Assembly: GCA_013360985.1 (NCBI GenBank)
Contig: JABWAM010000088.1
Location: 1-8,839, forward strand
DNA: 8,839 nucleotides
Origin: Verrucomicrobiia bacterium
GTDB lineage: Bacteria > Verrucomicrobiota > Verrucomicrobiia > JABWAM01
Direction of reading: 5' to 3'
Of this stretch, positions 1 to 6,417 are shown piece after piece (position 1 is the stretch's first letter; every line of letters starts with the position of its first letter). The notes beneath the pieces are model-generated. The model ran no database searches. It was not told the DNA's origin and worked only from the letters and a program-made list of their open reading frames with translations. The position numbers were made by a program, and so were the translations under genes.

Positions 1-987
1 GACGAACCCCCCGTCGGCCCCGGATTCCGCCCAGGCCTCCTCGGCGCCGGACGGCCCCTCCGCTTCCACCGCGGCCCCCGCCAGGGGGGCGCCGTCGGGG
101 TCCAGCACCCGGCCGGCGATCGCGAGCCCCGGCTCGAGGCGCACCACCACCCCCGCCACGCCCGGCATCACCTCCCGCGCCTCCCCGAAGAGCCCCTTCT
201 CCTCCCAGGTCGCCAGGAGGTCCTGGGGCACCCCGACCTCCAGGGCCTGCGTGGTGAAGGAGCCGTCCGCCCCGACCTCGACCCAGGCCTCCTCCCCCCC
301 GCGCGAGGGCCGCACCACGACCTCGGCGTCCTCGGAGGGATCGACCCCGGGGGGGAACTGGAGGCGCCCGCGGATCGGCTTCCCCCGCGGGAGGGGCACG
401 ACGAGGTCCGTCGTCCCCGCCTCGGCGGCGACGGTGCGGGCCGCGTGGACCGCCCCCTCCTCCCCCCAGCCCATGGGGCCGACGGTGACCGTGACCCGGC
501 CGGGGGGGAGCCCCTCGCGGCGGAAGGAGCCGTCCGCCCCGAGGTTCTCCCAGTGGGTGTTCCCGTCCTTCCCCGTCGTCCGCACCATGAGGCCGGTCGT
601 GTCGAGGGGGCTCCCGTCGGCGGCGACGGCGCGGCCCGCGAGGACGAGCCCCCGGACCACCTCGATCACCACCTCCTTCCCGCCCGCGGGGATCCGGCGG
701 ACCGTCTTCGCCACCCACCGCTGGGACGGATCGGAGAGGGCGACGTCGTAGCTGCCGGCGGGGAGGCCGTCGAAGAGGAAGGTGCCGTCCGGACCCGTCG
801 TCGTCATCCCGTCCTCGGGCTCGGGGCCCTCCACCCTGCGGGCGGAGAGGCCCACCGTCAGCCCGGGCACTGGGATCGTGGACCCCTCCTCCACCGCCCG
901 CCCGCGGAGGGAGACCCCGGGAAGGAGGGAGAGGGCGACCTGGAGGTCCCCCGCCTCCGCCTTCGCCTCCCCGGGGGCGAAGCCCTT
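1..987 (-). other. Carboxypeptidase-regulatory-like (CpdR/Ig-like) repeat region, partial at both ends
   Basis: On the minus strand this part encodes about 330 residues holding four similar units spaced roughly 83-90 residues apart. Each opens with a G-x-x-L/I-x-G-R strand: GVSLRGRAV, GLVLAGRAV, GKPIRGRLQ and GLAIAGRVL, starting near 925, 650, 385 and 135. Later in each comes a DG-[ST]-F turn (GPDGTF, GADGSF, GADGSF, GADGGF), followed in two units by GLP-A/P-G. This is the layout of carboxypeptidase D regulatory-like domains, which occur in tandem in secreted or outer-membrane proteins and are thought to bind or scaffold. The own N terminus, signal peptide and C terminus are not in the window. 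Third codon positions are almost all G or C, unlike the adjoining helicase part. The function of the complete protein cannot be told. Confidence 0.75.
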
Positions 988-2148
988 CGCGCGGGCGAGC
1001 ACCGCGATCTCGCGGAGCGCCACCCCCGCCCTCCGCCATTCTTCGACCTTCTCCACGAGGGCGCGCAACTCTTGTTCGGAATCTTCGGCGGACGACATCT
1101 CGATTCGTCCTTCGACGCCGAGAAGTCCCGGCTCGGGAAACGGCTCGCGGCTGGGCACATGGACGCGACGCAGGGCGTTGCTCGCCTCGACCAAGGCGGG
1201 GGCGCACCGGTAGTTGATCTTCAAGGCGAGGCGCCGGGGCGAAAACTCCGCCGCGAACGCCTCGATCACTTGCCGCGGCTGGGCGAAGCGCCACTCGAAA
1301 ATCGTTTGATGCGTGTCGCCGAACATCTTTACGCAGCGGCTCTTCTCGCCCAAGAGCGCGATCACGCGGTACTCGGCGAGGTTGATGTCTTGCGCTTCAT
1401 CCACGAGGATCCACGCGAAGCGCGTCCGCCAACGCTCTCGGGCCGTGCGATCGGCGCGGAGGACGCGCCACGCGCGCGCGATGAGGCCCGTAAAGTCCAC
1501 TGTTCCGTCCCGGTACATCGCGTCGCGATACATGAGAAACTCGTCAGGAACGCTCCCGCGCTCCTCCCCGGTCAAGAATCGAAAGACAAACTTTTCGTAC
1601 GCGCCGAGCGCGGCGCGACGGTCGTCGTCGTATTTCTCGGAACGATCGCGGCGCGAAATGAACTGCCAAAGGAGTTCGGCGGATTCGTCTTCGTCGAGGA
1701 TACCGAAGTCGGGCGGTAGACCTGCGAGGGCGCATTCCTCGCGAAGCAGACGCGCGCAAAGGCCGTGGAGGTTGAAAAGCGCTACGCGATGGCTGTCCTC
1801 GGGCAGCGCCTCCGCCAAAGCGCGGCGCATCGCCTCGGCGGCGCGGTTGGTGAAGGTCAGGCCGAGGATCTTCTCCGGCGCGATCCCATCGGTCATCGCG
1901 CGGGCAACCGCGGCGGCGGCGGTGCGCGTCTTGCCGGTGCCCATTGGCGAGAGGACGAGCAGCGATTCGCGAACCGCCTCGACCACCGCGCGCTGTTCGT
2001 CGTTCGGGAACACGCCGTCTCTATGCCGATGGAAGGCCGCGCGCTCAAGCCCGCACCCCGACGCCCCGAGACCGCTCACGCCGTGCCCGTCCCTTCCGCG
2101 CATCGCGCGGATCAGGGATCGAACAGAGGTCGGTTCCATCCATCCCAT
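1..2148 (-). CDS. UvrD/Rep-type helicase N-terminal half joined in frame to CpdR-like repeats (3' end outside window)
   Basis: The frame is open from the left edge to an ATG at 2148 (ATG at 2139 also possible; neither has a clear Shine-Dalgarno). Residues 1-386 are a superfamily 1A DNA helicase, an ATP-driven 3'-5' translocase in the cytoplasm. Visible motifs are the Q motif NDEQRAVV (49-56), Walker A SPMGTGKT (67-74), motif Ia LTFTNRAA (97-104), motif II VDEAQD (249-254), motif III FGDTHQ with EWR (276-287) and motif IV INYRC (311-315). EIAVLAR (380-386) normally opens domain 2A. Motifs V and VI should follow but are absent. From about residue 387 the frame becomes extracellular-type Ig-like repeats. 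A cytoplasmic helicase fused to such repeats makes little biological sense, and codon use shifts at the same point, so I regard this as a chimeric or rearranged gene. The helicase identity is firm. The protein as a unit is doubtful. Confidence 0.75.
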   Translation of the reverse strand, partial: MGWMEPTSVRSLIRAMRGRDGHGVSGLGASGCGLERAAFHRHRDGVFPNDEQRAVVEAVRESLLVLSPMGTGKTRTAAAAVARAMTDGIAPEKILGLTFTNRAAEAMRRALAEALPEDSHRVALFNLHGLCARLLREECALAGLPPDFGILDEDESAELLWQFISRRDRSEKYDDDRRAALGAYEKFVFRFLTGEERGSVPDEFLMYRDAMYRDGTVDFTGLIARAWRVLRADRTARERWRTRFAWILVDEAQDINLAEYRVIALLGEKSRCVKMFGDTHQTIFEWRFAQPRQVIEAFAAEFSPRRLALKINYRCAPALVEASNALRRVHVPSREPFPEPGLLGVEGRIEMSSAEDSEQELRALVEKVEEWRRAGVALREIAVLARAKGFAPGEAKAEAGDLQVALSLLPGVSLRGRAVEEGSTIPVPGLTVGLSARRVEGPEPEDGMTTTGPDGTFLFDGLPAGSYDVALSDPSQRWVAKTVRRIPAGGKEVVIEVVRGLVLAGRAVAADGSPLDTTGLMVRTTGKDGNTHWENLGADGSFRREGLPPGRVTVTVGPMGWGEEGAVHAARTVAAEAGTTDLVVPLPRGKPIRGRLQFPPGVDPSEDAEVVVRPSRGGEEAWVEVGADGSFTTQALEVGVPQDLLATWEEKGLFGEAREVMPGVAGVVVRLEPGLAIAGRVLDPDGAPLAGAAVEAEGPSGAEEAWAESGADGGFV

Positions 2149-2291
2149 CTTGTCGTCCGGCACAAGTCTCGGCTGAGGTTGGGTGACCCCAGAGCGCCGC
2201 GCCTTAAACCCCAACCGCTTTTCGACGGTCGGCTCACATCGGACGCAGTTGACGCGCCGCCCCGCCACCGCCAAGCTGCTGCGCGCACGAA
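2149..2291. promoter_or_regulatory. Divergent intergenic region between helicase and MFS genes
   Basis: This 143-bp gap must hold promoters for both divergent genes if the layout is native. TTGACG at 2249-2254 could be a -35 box for the MFS gene, but no good -10 follows at the usual distance. A 7-bp inverted repeat, GGTTGGG (2177-2183) with CCCAACC (2210-2216), is weak. I see no confident operator or riboswitch. Confidence 0.25.
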
Positions 2292-3644
2292 GTGAACGAG
2301 CCGACCACGAAACTGCCCTCGGGAATCGCCCATGCCTACTGGTTCCAGGCCTTCAACGCGATTTCGTGGCAAACCTGCACCGGCAGCCCGCTGATTCTTT
2401 TCGCGCGCGCCCTGGGCGCCTCGGCGACCGCTCTGGGGGTGCTCGTCGGCTTGGCGCCCGCGCTCACGATCATGCAGATCCCCGCCTCCCGCTACGCGGC
2501 GGACTACGGCTACAAACGCGTCATGCTCACGGGCTGGTCGGCGCGCGTGGGCGTCCTCGGCTTGCTCTGCCTGCTCCCGCTCGGCGCGCGTGTCTTGCCC
2601 CACGATGCGGTCGTCACCCTGCTTTTGGCGGTCATGTTTTCCTTCTGTCTGCTGCGCGGCTTGGCGACCTGCGCCTGGATGCCATGGATGACCTCCATCG
2701 TGCCGGAACGCGTGCGGGGACTCTATCTGAGCCGCGATCGGACCTTCATCAACCTCGCAAGCGTCATCGCGCTTTTCGCTTCGGGCGGTCTGATGACCGA
2801 ACACGCGAGCATGACGGGCTTCGCCCTGGTTTTTTTCCTCGGGTTCGCCGGCGGCGCGGTGAGCCTCGCGTTCCTCCGGCGGATCCCCGAGCCGCTTTCC
2901 ACGACGCCGCGCGCGGCGCCGGCCGAAACGGCGGACTGGCGAAAGATCCTCCGCGACGGTCCTTTCCTGCGGCTGCTCGCCTTCAGCGCGGTGGTCCAAC
3001 TCTCTCTCTCCGCCCATGCCACTTTCGTCCTCGTCTTTCTCCGCGAAGAGGTCGGCTTCGGCGACGGCACGATTCTCTGGATCGGAGCGGGCGCCAACCT
3101 CTTCGGAATGCTCGGGCTCCACATGCTCGGCCGTCATGCCGACCGCATCGGAAGCCGCCCCTACCTCGGCCTCGTGCTCGCCTGGTGGGCGGTCGCGATC
3201 CCCGCGTGGTTCCTCATCGCCATCGGCGCCTTCGAGTCCGCCGGCAAGATCGCCATCGGCCTCATGATCATGGGAGGCTACGTCGGCGGATGTTACGAGC
3301 TCGCCCTCACGCGCCTCTTGATGAACACCGTGGCGAGCCGGCCGGGACCGGCGCGCTATTTCGCGCTTTACGCGGTCGTCGTCAGCATCATCATCGCCAC
3401 GGTGCCGGTCGCTTGGGGCATCGGCCTCGACGCCCTGCGAAACTTTCATGCTCAAGCGTTCGGCTTCCAATGGAACCGTTACGCCATCCTTTTCGCCGCC
3501 GAGTCTCTTTCGTTGTTCGGCATCTTCCTGGTCCTCTTGCGCGTGCGAGAATCCCGCGGGGAATCCCCCGCCTACATGGTCCAACAAATCTTCGTCGGCA
3601 TGCCCTCGCGCGGCATCTCGTATCTCATGCAGATGTTCCGGTGA
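2292..3644 (+). CDS. MFS transporter, 12 transmembrane segments, substrate unknown
   Basis: This 450-residue inner-membrane protein has the length and rhythm of a major facilitator superfamily permease, a secondary carrier driven by ion or solute gradients. About twelve hydrophobic segments can be traced, roughly at 14-36, 46-64, 78-97, 106-128, 152-168, 175-196, 226-248, 258-278, 292-312, 317-340, 357-377 and 397-417. The cytoplasmic 2-3 loop (ASRYAADYGYKR, 65-76) and the matching 8-9 loop (GRHADRIGSRP, 280-290) carry the family's G-x-x-x-D-R-x-G-R type signature, the first in a degenerate form. A charged linker around 198-222 separates the halves. The start is a GTG with no obvious ribosome site; the next in-frame ATG, at residue 61, would remove two helices. 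I cannot infer the substrate from sequence or neighbours. Confidence 0.9.
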   Translation: MNEPTTKLPSGIAHAYWFQAFNAISWQTCTGSPLILFARALGASATALGVLVGLAPALTIMQIPASRYAADYGYKRVMLTGWSARVGVLGLLCLLPLGARVLPHDAVVTLLLAVMFSFCLLRGLATCAWMPWMTSIVPERVRGLYLSRDRTFINLASVIALFASGGLMTEHASMTGFALVFFLGFAGGAVSLAFLRRIPEPLSTTPRAAPAETADWRKILRDGPFLRLLAFSAVVQLSLSAHATFVLVFLREEVGFGDGTILWIGAGANLFGMLGLHMLGRHADRIGSRPYLGLVLAWWAVAIPAWFLIAIGAFESAGKIAIGLMIMGGYVGGCYELALTRLLMNTVASRPGPARYFALYAVVVSIIIATVPVAWGIGLDALRNFHAQAFGFQWNRYAILFAAESLSLFGIFLVLLRVRESRGESPAYMVQQIFVGMPSRGISYLMQMFR

Positions 3645-3873
3645 TCCGGCCCGCCCCAAGGCCCACGGTGAAACCCCGCGCGCGAAGAGGAATCTTTGTC
3701 GTCAGGCGTGGCCCGCGCGGAGGCGCGGAAAACGCGGGGCGCTCCCCACATCCGGCCCCGCCGCGGCGTCGTCGGCGACCGTTGGCCTGCGCCACAACAC
3801 GCCCCGCCCGCATCCACGCCCTCGCTTCGCGCGCTGGACGAAGGCATACTCCCCTTTTCTCCTTGCTTCTCCC
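3645..3873. other. Intergenic spacer between MFS and LolC/E genes
   Basis: This 229-bp GC-rich spacer shows no coding signal that I trust and no clear terminator or promoter boxes. The frame of the downstream gene stays open through it, but the translation is low-complexity, Arg/Ala/Pro-rich and lies upstream of a typical LolC/E start, so I treat it as non-coding. Confidence 0.4.
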
Positions 3874-5100
3874 ATGACTCTGCCGGCCACGATCTTCCTC
3901 GCCCTCCGCTATCTGAGGCCGCAAAAAACCTTCGTCTCCGTGATCACCGTGATCTCCGTGATCGGCGTCACGCTCGGCGTCATGGTCCTGATCCTCGTCA
4001 TCTCCGTGATGACGGGCTTCGATCTCGAGCTGCGGCAAAAAGTCCTCGGGCTCAACTCGCACCTCACGATCACCGGCTTCGGACCGCTTGAGAACTGGGA
4101 GACGATCAAAAAACGCGTGGATGCGCGTCCGGGCGTCGAGGGCTGCGCGCCATTCATCGTCGGCCCCGTGCTCGCAAAACACCGCGGCCGCGTCTTTACG
4201 CCCTATCTGAAGGGCGTGGACCCCAACCTCGAAGGACGGGTCAGCCGTCTCCCGGAATACGTCGTCGAGGGCGCGTTCGATCTCTCGAAGGACCAGGTGC
4301 TCGTCGGACGCGAAATGGCCCGACGGCAGGGCATCTTCGTCGGCGACCGCCTCATCGTGTACTCGCCGCGAAGCTTCGAGACGAACCGGGTGGCTCAACT
4401 CCCCTCCTCCATGGCCGTGAGCGGGATCTTCGAAAGCGGGATGTTCGAGTACGATTACGGATTCATCTACTGCTCCTTGGAAGCCGCCCAAGACCTCTAT
4501 GACCTCGGCGACGCCGTTCATGGGCTGGCGGTGATGAGCCACGGGCTCGAACAGGTCGAGTCCGTCCAACGCGACCTGAACAAGACCCTGCAGCCGCCGC
4601 TTCGCGCCAATACCTGGATGGAACTCAACCGCCGCCTCTTCGCCGCAGTCGCCGTCGAGAAAAACGTCATGTTTTTCATCCTCTTCTTCATCATCATCGT
4701 GGCCGCCTTCGGAATCATGAGCACGCTGATCACCGTGACCGTTCAAAAACATCGCGAAATCGGCATCTTGAAAGCGCTCGGAGCGACTCCGAGGGAAGTT
4801 CTCCAAGTCTTCCTTGCCCAGGGCATCGCTGTCGGCATTCTCGGGACGGGACTCGGCCTCACGTTAGGATTAAGCTTGCTTCATTATCGAAATGAATTTC
4901 TTGATTTTCTCAGGAAAACGACAGGCTTTGAGCTCTTTCCGCGAGAGGTCTATCACTTTGATCAACTCCCTGCGGCCACAAGCTTGCGCGATGTGATCCT
5001 CATTTGCGGCGGCGCCTTGGTGATCTGCGCGCTGGCAGGTCTTCTGCCCGCTTGGCGCGCAGCGGCGTTAAAACCTTCCCGCGCCATGCGGGAACTCTAA
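3874..5100 (+). CDS. LolC/LolE-type ABC transporter permease (FtsX/MacB_PCD family)
   Basis: This 408-residue protein matches the length and layout of LolC/LolE, the inner-membrane subunits of the LolCDE complex that extracts lipoproteins for outer-membrane delivery. The N terminus LALRYLRPQ, then TM1 (about 21-46), is typical. A large periplasmic domain (about 48-262) follows, including the MSD-like stretch with KGVDP (113-117). TM2 (265-288) leads into the cytoplasmic coupling segment KHREIGILKALGATPREV (292-309), then TM3 (312-336), TM4 (373-394) and the PAWRAAALKPSRAMREL tail. The ATG at 3874 fits family N termini, although no good ribosome site precedes it. No LolD ATPase or second permease is adjacent in the window, so the partner must be encoded elsewhere or further away. 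LolC versus LolE cannot be decided; a MacB-like or other FtsX permease is less likely given the MTLPATIFLALRYL start. Confidence 0.9.
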   Translation: MTLPATIFLALRYLRPQKTFVSVITVISVIGVTLGVMVLILVISVMTGFDLELRQKVLGLNSHLTITGFGPLENWETIKKRVDARPGVEGCAPFIVGPVLAKHRGRVFTPYLKGVDPNLEGRVSRLPEYVVEGAFDLSKDQVLVGREMARRQGIFVGDRLIVYSPRSFETNRVAQLPSSMAVSGIFESGMFEYDYGFIYCSLEAAQDLYDLGDAVHGLAVMSHGLEQVESVQRDLNKTLQPPLRANTWMELNRRLFAAVAVEKNVMFFILFFIIIVAAFGIMSTLITVTVQKHREIGILKALGATPREVLQVFLAQGIAVGILGTGLGLTLGLSLLHYRNEFLDFLRKTTGFELFPREVYHFDQLPAATSLRDVILICGGALVICALAGLLPAWRAAALKPSRAMREL

Positions 5101-5105
5101 CCTGC

Positions 5106-5135
5106 ATCTTTTGCAACTTCCCGGTTGCAAAAGAT
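5106..5135 (+). terminator. Perfect 12-bp inverted repeat just after the LolC/E stop
   Basis: ATCTTTTGCAAC (5106-5117) pairs perfectly with GTTGCAAAAGAT (5124-5135) around the six-base loop TTCCCG. It begins five bases after the TAA at 5098-5100, which suggests transcription termination or 3'-end protection. The stem is AT-rich and no T-run follows on the + strand, so it is not a textbook intrinsic terminator. Confidence 0.6.
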
Positions 5136-5239
5136 CCGGAGAAGCCCGCTCAGCGCGTCTTCCTGGCTTCCCCGGAAACGCACGGCGCCTCCATTACCCG
5201 GCGTCTGGAGTCGGACTACGATCTCCAACTCATCCAAAA

Positions 5240-5303
5240 TATAAAAAGCAATAATAATATTTTTCATTTATTCGATTGACAGATTCAAGCGCATCCGTAG
5301 AAT
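5240..5303 (+). promoter_or_regulatory. Near-consensus sigma-70 promoter with AT-rich upstream element
   Basis: TTGACA at 5276-5281 is a perfect -35 box. A 16-bp spacer leads to TAGAAT at 5298-5303, five of six matches to the -10 consensus. An A/T-rich tract at about 5240-5272 sits where an UP element would lie. Initiation about seven bases past the -10 (near 5310) would leave only about 7 nt before the ATG at 5317, so the transcript would be almost leaderless. Confidence 0.75.
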
Positions 5304-5316
5304 CCCACGCTTTAAG

Positions 5317-6027
5317 ATGAAAAATCGAGTTCCAAACTACGTCTGTATCTTATTGATGCTCTGCATCTTAGGACTACAGGAGTGCGTTGCGTCTCGGGCG
5401 GAGAGAAGCCTTGAACAGACCTTGGAGCGGGAGTCGAGGCTGCTCGAAGCCATCCAAAAAGCTCCTGTCCATCAAAACATTCGAACAACCGTGTTCTGGG
5501 TTGGAGAGCGCGCAAAACCCAAATCGGGCTGGTCGAGCAACTTCGCCAGCGCTTGGGATCGTCAATGGAAACAAAGCTATGGAGGTCTGGACAGCCCCGT
5601 CAATCGAAAGGGCTACTTCCCTGCCAAGTTTTCTCCCAAACAGAATCCGTTCTACGTTGCGTTGCCCTTCAACGACATCAGCAACCCCGATTACCTCGAA
5701 ATTTGCCCGCTTCTGAAGTATTTCAGAATCAAGAAGAATTCCGAAACGAAATCGGTATGCAAAAACCAGTGGATCGAAATTCGTCTCGGAGATCGCACCT
5801 GCTATGCCCAGTGGCAGGATGTCGGGCCAGTTTTTACCGACGATTATCATTACGTCTTCCATGGACGCCGGCCCCGGGCGCATGCTCAAGACATGGCGGG
5901 TTTGGACGTCTCCCCCGCCGTTCGCGATTACCTGAGATTTCGCGGCGTCACCCACACCTCGTGGCGTTTCGTCGTCGAGGAGGATGTGCCGCGGGGGCCG
6001 TGGTTTAAGATCGTCACCAGAATTTAG
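5317..6027 (+). CDS. Conserved exported protein of unknown function, probable double-psi beta-barrel (RlpA-like) fold
   Basis: This 236-residue protein starts with a basic, then hydrophobic leader (residues 1-26), consistent with a Sec signal peptide. QEC (21-23) is not a proper lipobox. The mature part has a conserved-looking block order: TTVFWVGERAKP (57-68), SAWD..W...YGG (78-90), GYFPAKFSPKQNPFYVALPFND (split over 99-120), VCKNQWIEI (147-155), TCYAQWQDVGP (161-171) and AGLDVSPAVRDYL (194-206). I recall this arrangement from hypothetical proteins of Verrucomicrobia and Acidobacteria. The Q-D-V-G-P then L-D-V-S-P-A-V pair resembles the D-R-G-P and I-D-L-S-x-A-A signature of RlpA-type double-psi beta-barrels, which bind or cleave peptidoglycan. 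That fold is an inference and no activity is shown. The gene has its own promoter and lower GC than its neighbours. Confidence 0.8.
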   Translation: MKNRVPNYVCILLMLCILGLQECVASRAERSLEQTLERESRLLEAIQKAPVHQNIRTTVFWVGERAKPKSGWSSNFASAWDRQWKQSYGGLDSPVNRKGYFPAKFSPKQNPFYVALPFNDISNPDYLEICPLLKYFRIKKNSETKSVCKNQWIEIRLGDRTCYAQWQDVGPVFTDDYHYVFHGRRPRAHAQDMAGLDVSPAVRDYLRFRGVTHTSWRFVVEEDVPRGPWFKIVTRI

Positions 6028-6085
6028 CGAACGTCCGAAAACAAGGGCGATCCACGCGAGAGACGGTTGGACGCAGAAAATGCCC

Positions 6086-6099
6086 GTTCTGGGGAGGTC
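6086..6099 (+). promoter_or_regulatory. Candidate PyrR RNA-binding loop motif upstream of the pyr cluster
   Basis: From memory, the PyrR binding-loop consensus is ARUCCNGNGAGGYU. The 14 bases here read GTTCTGGGGAGGTC. They match at U3, C4, G7, GAGG (9-12) and Y13, and differ at A1, R2, C5 and U14. CCC at 6083-6085 can pair with GGG at 6102-6104, giving a short flanking stem. The site lies about 320 bases upstream of pyrR and about 65 upstream of the small gene. The imperfect match could be chance in GC-rich DNA, and the promoter that would transcribe it is not identified. Confidence 0.25.
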
Positions 6100-6112
6100 C
6101 TGGGGAATGCTG

Positions 6113-6141
6113 TTGACGAAACTGCCGTGAAACCGCAGATT
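6113..6141 (+). promoter_or_regulatory. Weak candidate promoter for the pyr cluster
   Basis: TTGACG (6113-6118), a 17-bp spacer and CAGATT (6136-6141) form a possible sigma-70 promoter. The -35 matches 5/6 and the -10 only 3/6. Initiation would fall near 6148, giving a leader of about 16 nt before the ATG at 6164, similar in shape to the gene at 5317. If this is the real promoter, the PyrR-like motif at 6086 lies upstream of the transcript. Confidence 0.25.
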
Positions 6142-6163
6142 GGCCTCGGAGTCACTGTGCGCG

Positions 6164-6400
6164 ATGCCGGAACCCGAACAGAAGCAGGCGACGAGCGAAC
6201 CGTCTGAAAGCAGTTCACCCCTGCTCCGCAAATCCTCTCTTTACCGGGAGTATCTCGCCGAGCGGGAGGAGATTCTGCGCCACAAGTGGATCGAGAGCGA
6301 GAAGGTCGGCCACGACATCGGCTTCGAACGGGCGCTGCTCGACTGGATCGTCAAGCACCGGGCCGGGTGGCGCAAAGAACGCCGTCGGCCTTCCTCGTGA
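6164..6400 (+). CDS. Small conserved protein of 78 residues (possible DUF4032-like C-terminal motif)
   Basis: The protein has a Ser/Glu/Pro-rich, probably disordered N terminus (1-24). A compact, highly charged helical part follows, with YREYLAEREEILRHKWIESEK (split over 27-47), VGHDIGFERALLDWIVKHR (48-66) and a basic tail. The core H-[KR]-W-x-x-S-E-x-x-G-x-D-[IV]-G-x-x-x-A resembles, from memory, the short C-terminal segment of DUF4032 proteins and small standalone proteins in Verrucomicrobia. No enzymatic residues stand out. The ATG at 6164 is preferred over a TTG at 6140. It ends 17 bases before the pyrR ATG, or overlaps an alternative pyrR GTG start by four bases, so it is probably co-transcribed and possibly translationally coupled with pyrR. 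Its link to pyrimidine synthesis is unknown. Confidence 0.75.
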   Translation: MPEPEQKQATSEPSESSSPLLRKSSLYREYLAEREEILRHKWIESEKVGHDIGFERALLDWIVKHRAGWRKERRRPSS

Positions 6401-6417
6401 CGCATCCGTCGGCCGCG

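Noticed and set aside
445..1719. Long plus-strand frame across the helicase/CpdR region
   Set aside because: It is the complement of a minus-strand frame with many diagnostic helicase motifs and Ig-like repeats. The plus-strand translation is Arg/Pro/Gly-rich noise and crosses the junction.
2112..3659. 515-codon minus-strand open frame opposite the MFS gene
   Set aside because: It is the antisense of a clear membrane transporter. The translation is rich in Asp, Glu, Arg, His and Gly without domain blocks, as expected from a shadow frame in GC-rich DNA.
3935..4015. Tandem GTGATC-like repeats early in the LolC/E gene
   Set aside because: They are coding repeats for the SVITVISVIGV transmembrane helix, not a regulatory repeat.
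3625..4806. 393-codon minus-strand open frame opposite the LolC/E gene
   Set aside because: Its low-complexity Asp/His/Glu-rich translation mirrors the hydrophobic permease on the other strand. No homology is recognisable.
6080..6130. 16-codon leader-peptide frame starting at ATG 6080
   Set aside because: It has no ribosome site and no run of regulatory codons, and its length is typical of chance.
5374..6231. 285-codon minus-strand frame opposite the exported protein
   Set aside because: The plus-strand gene has a near-consensus promoter, a signal peptide and conserved blocks. The antisense translation has none.
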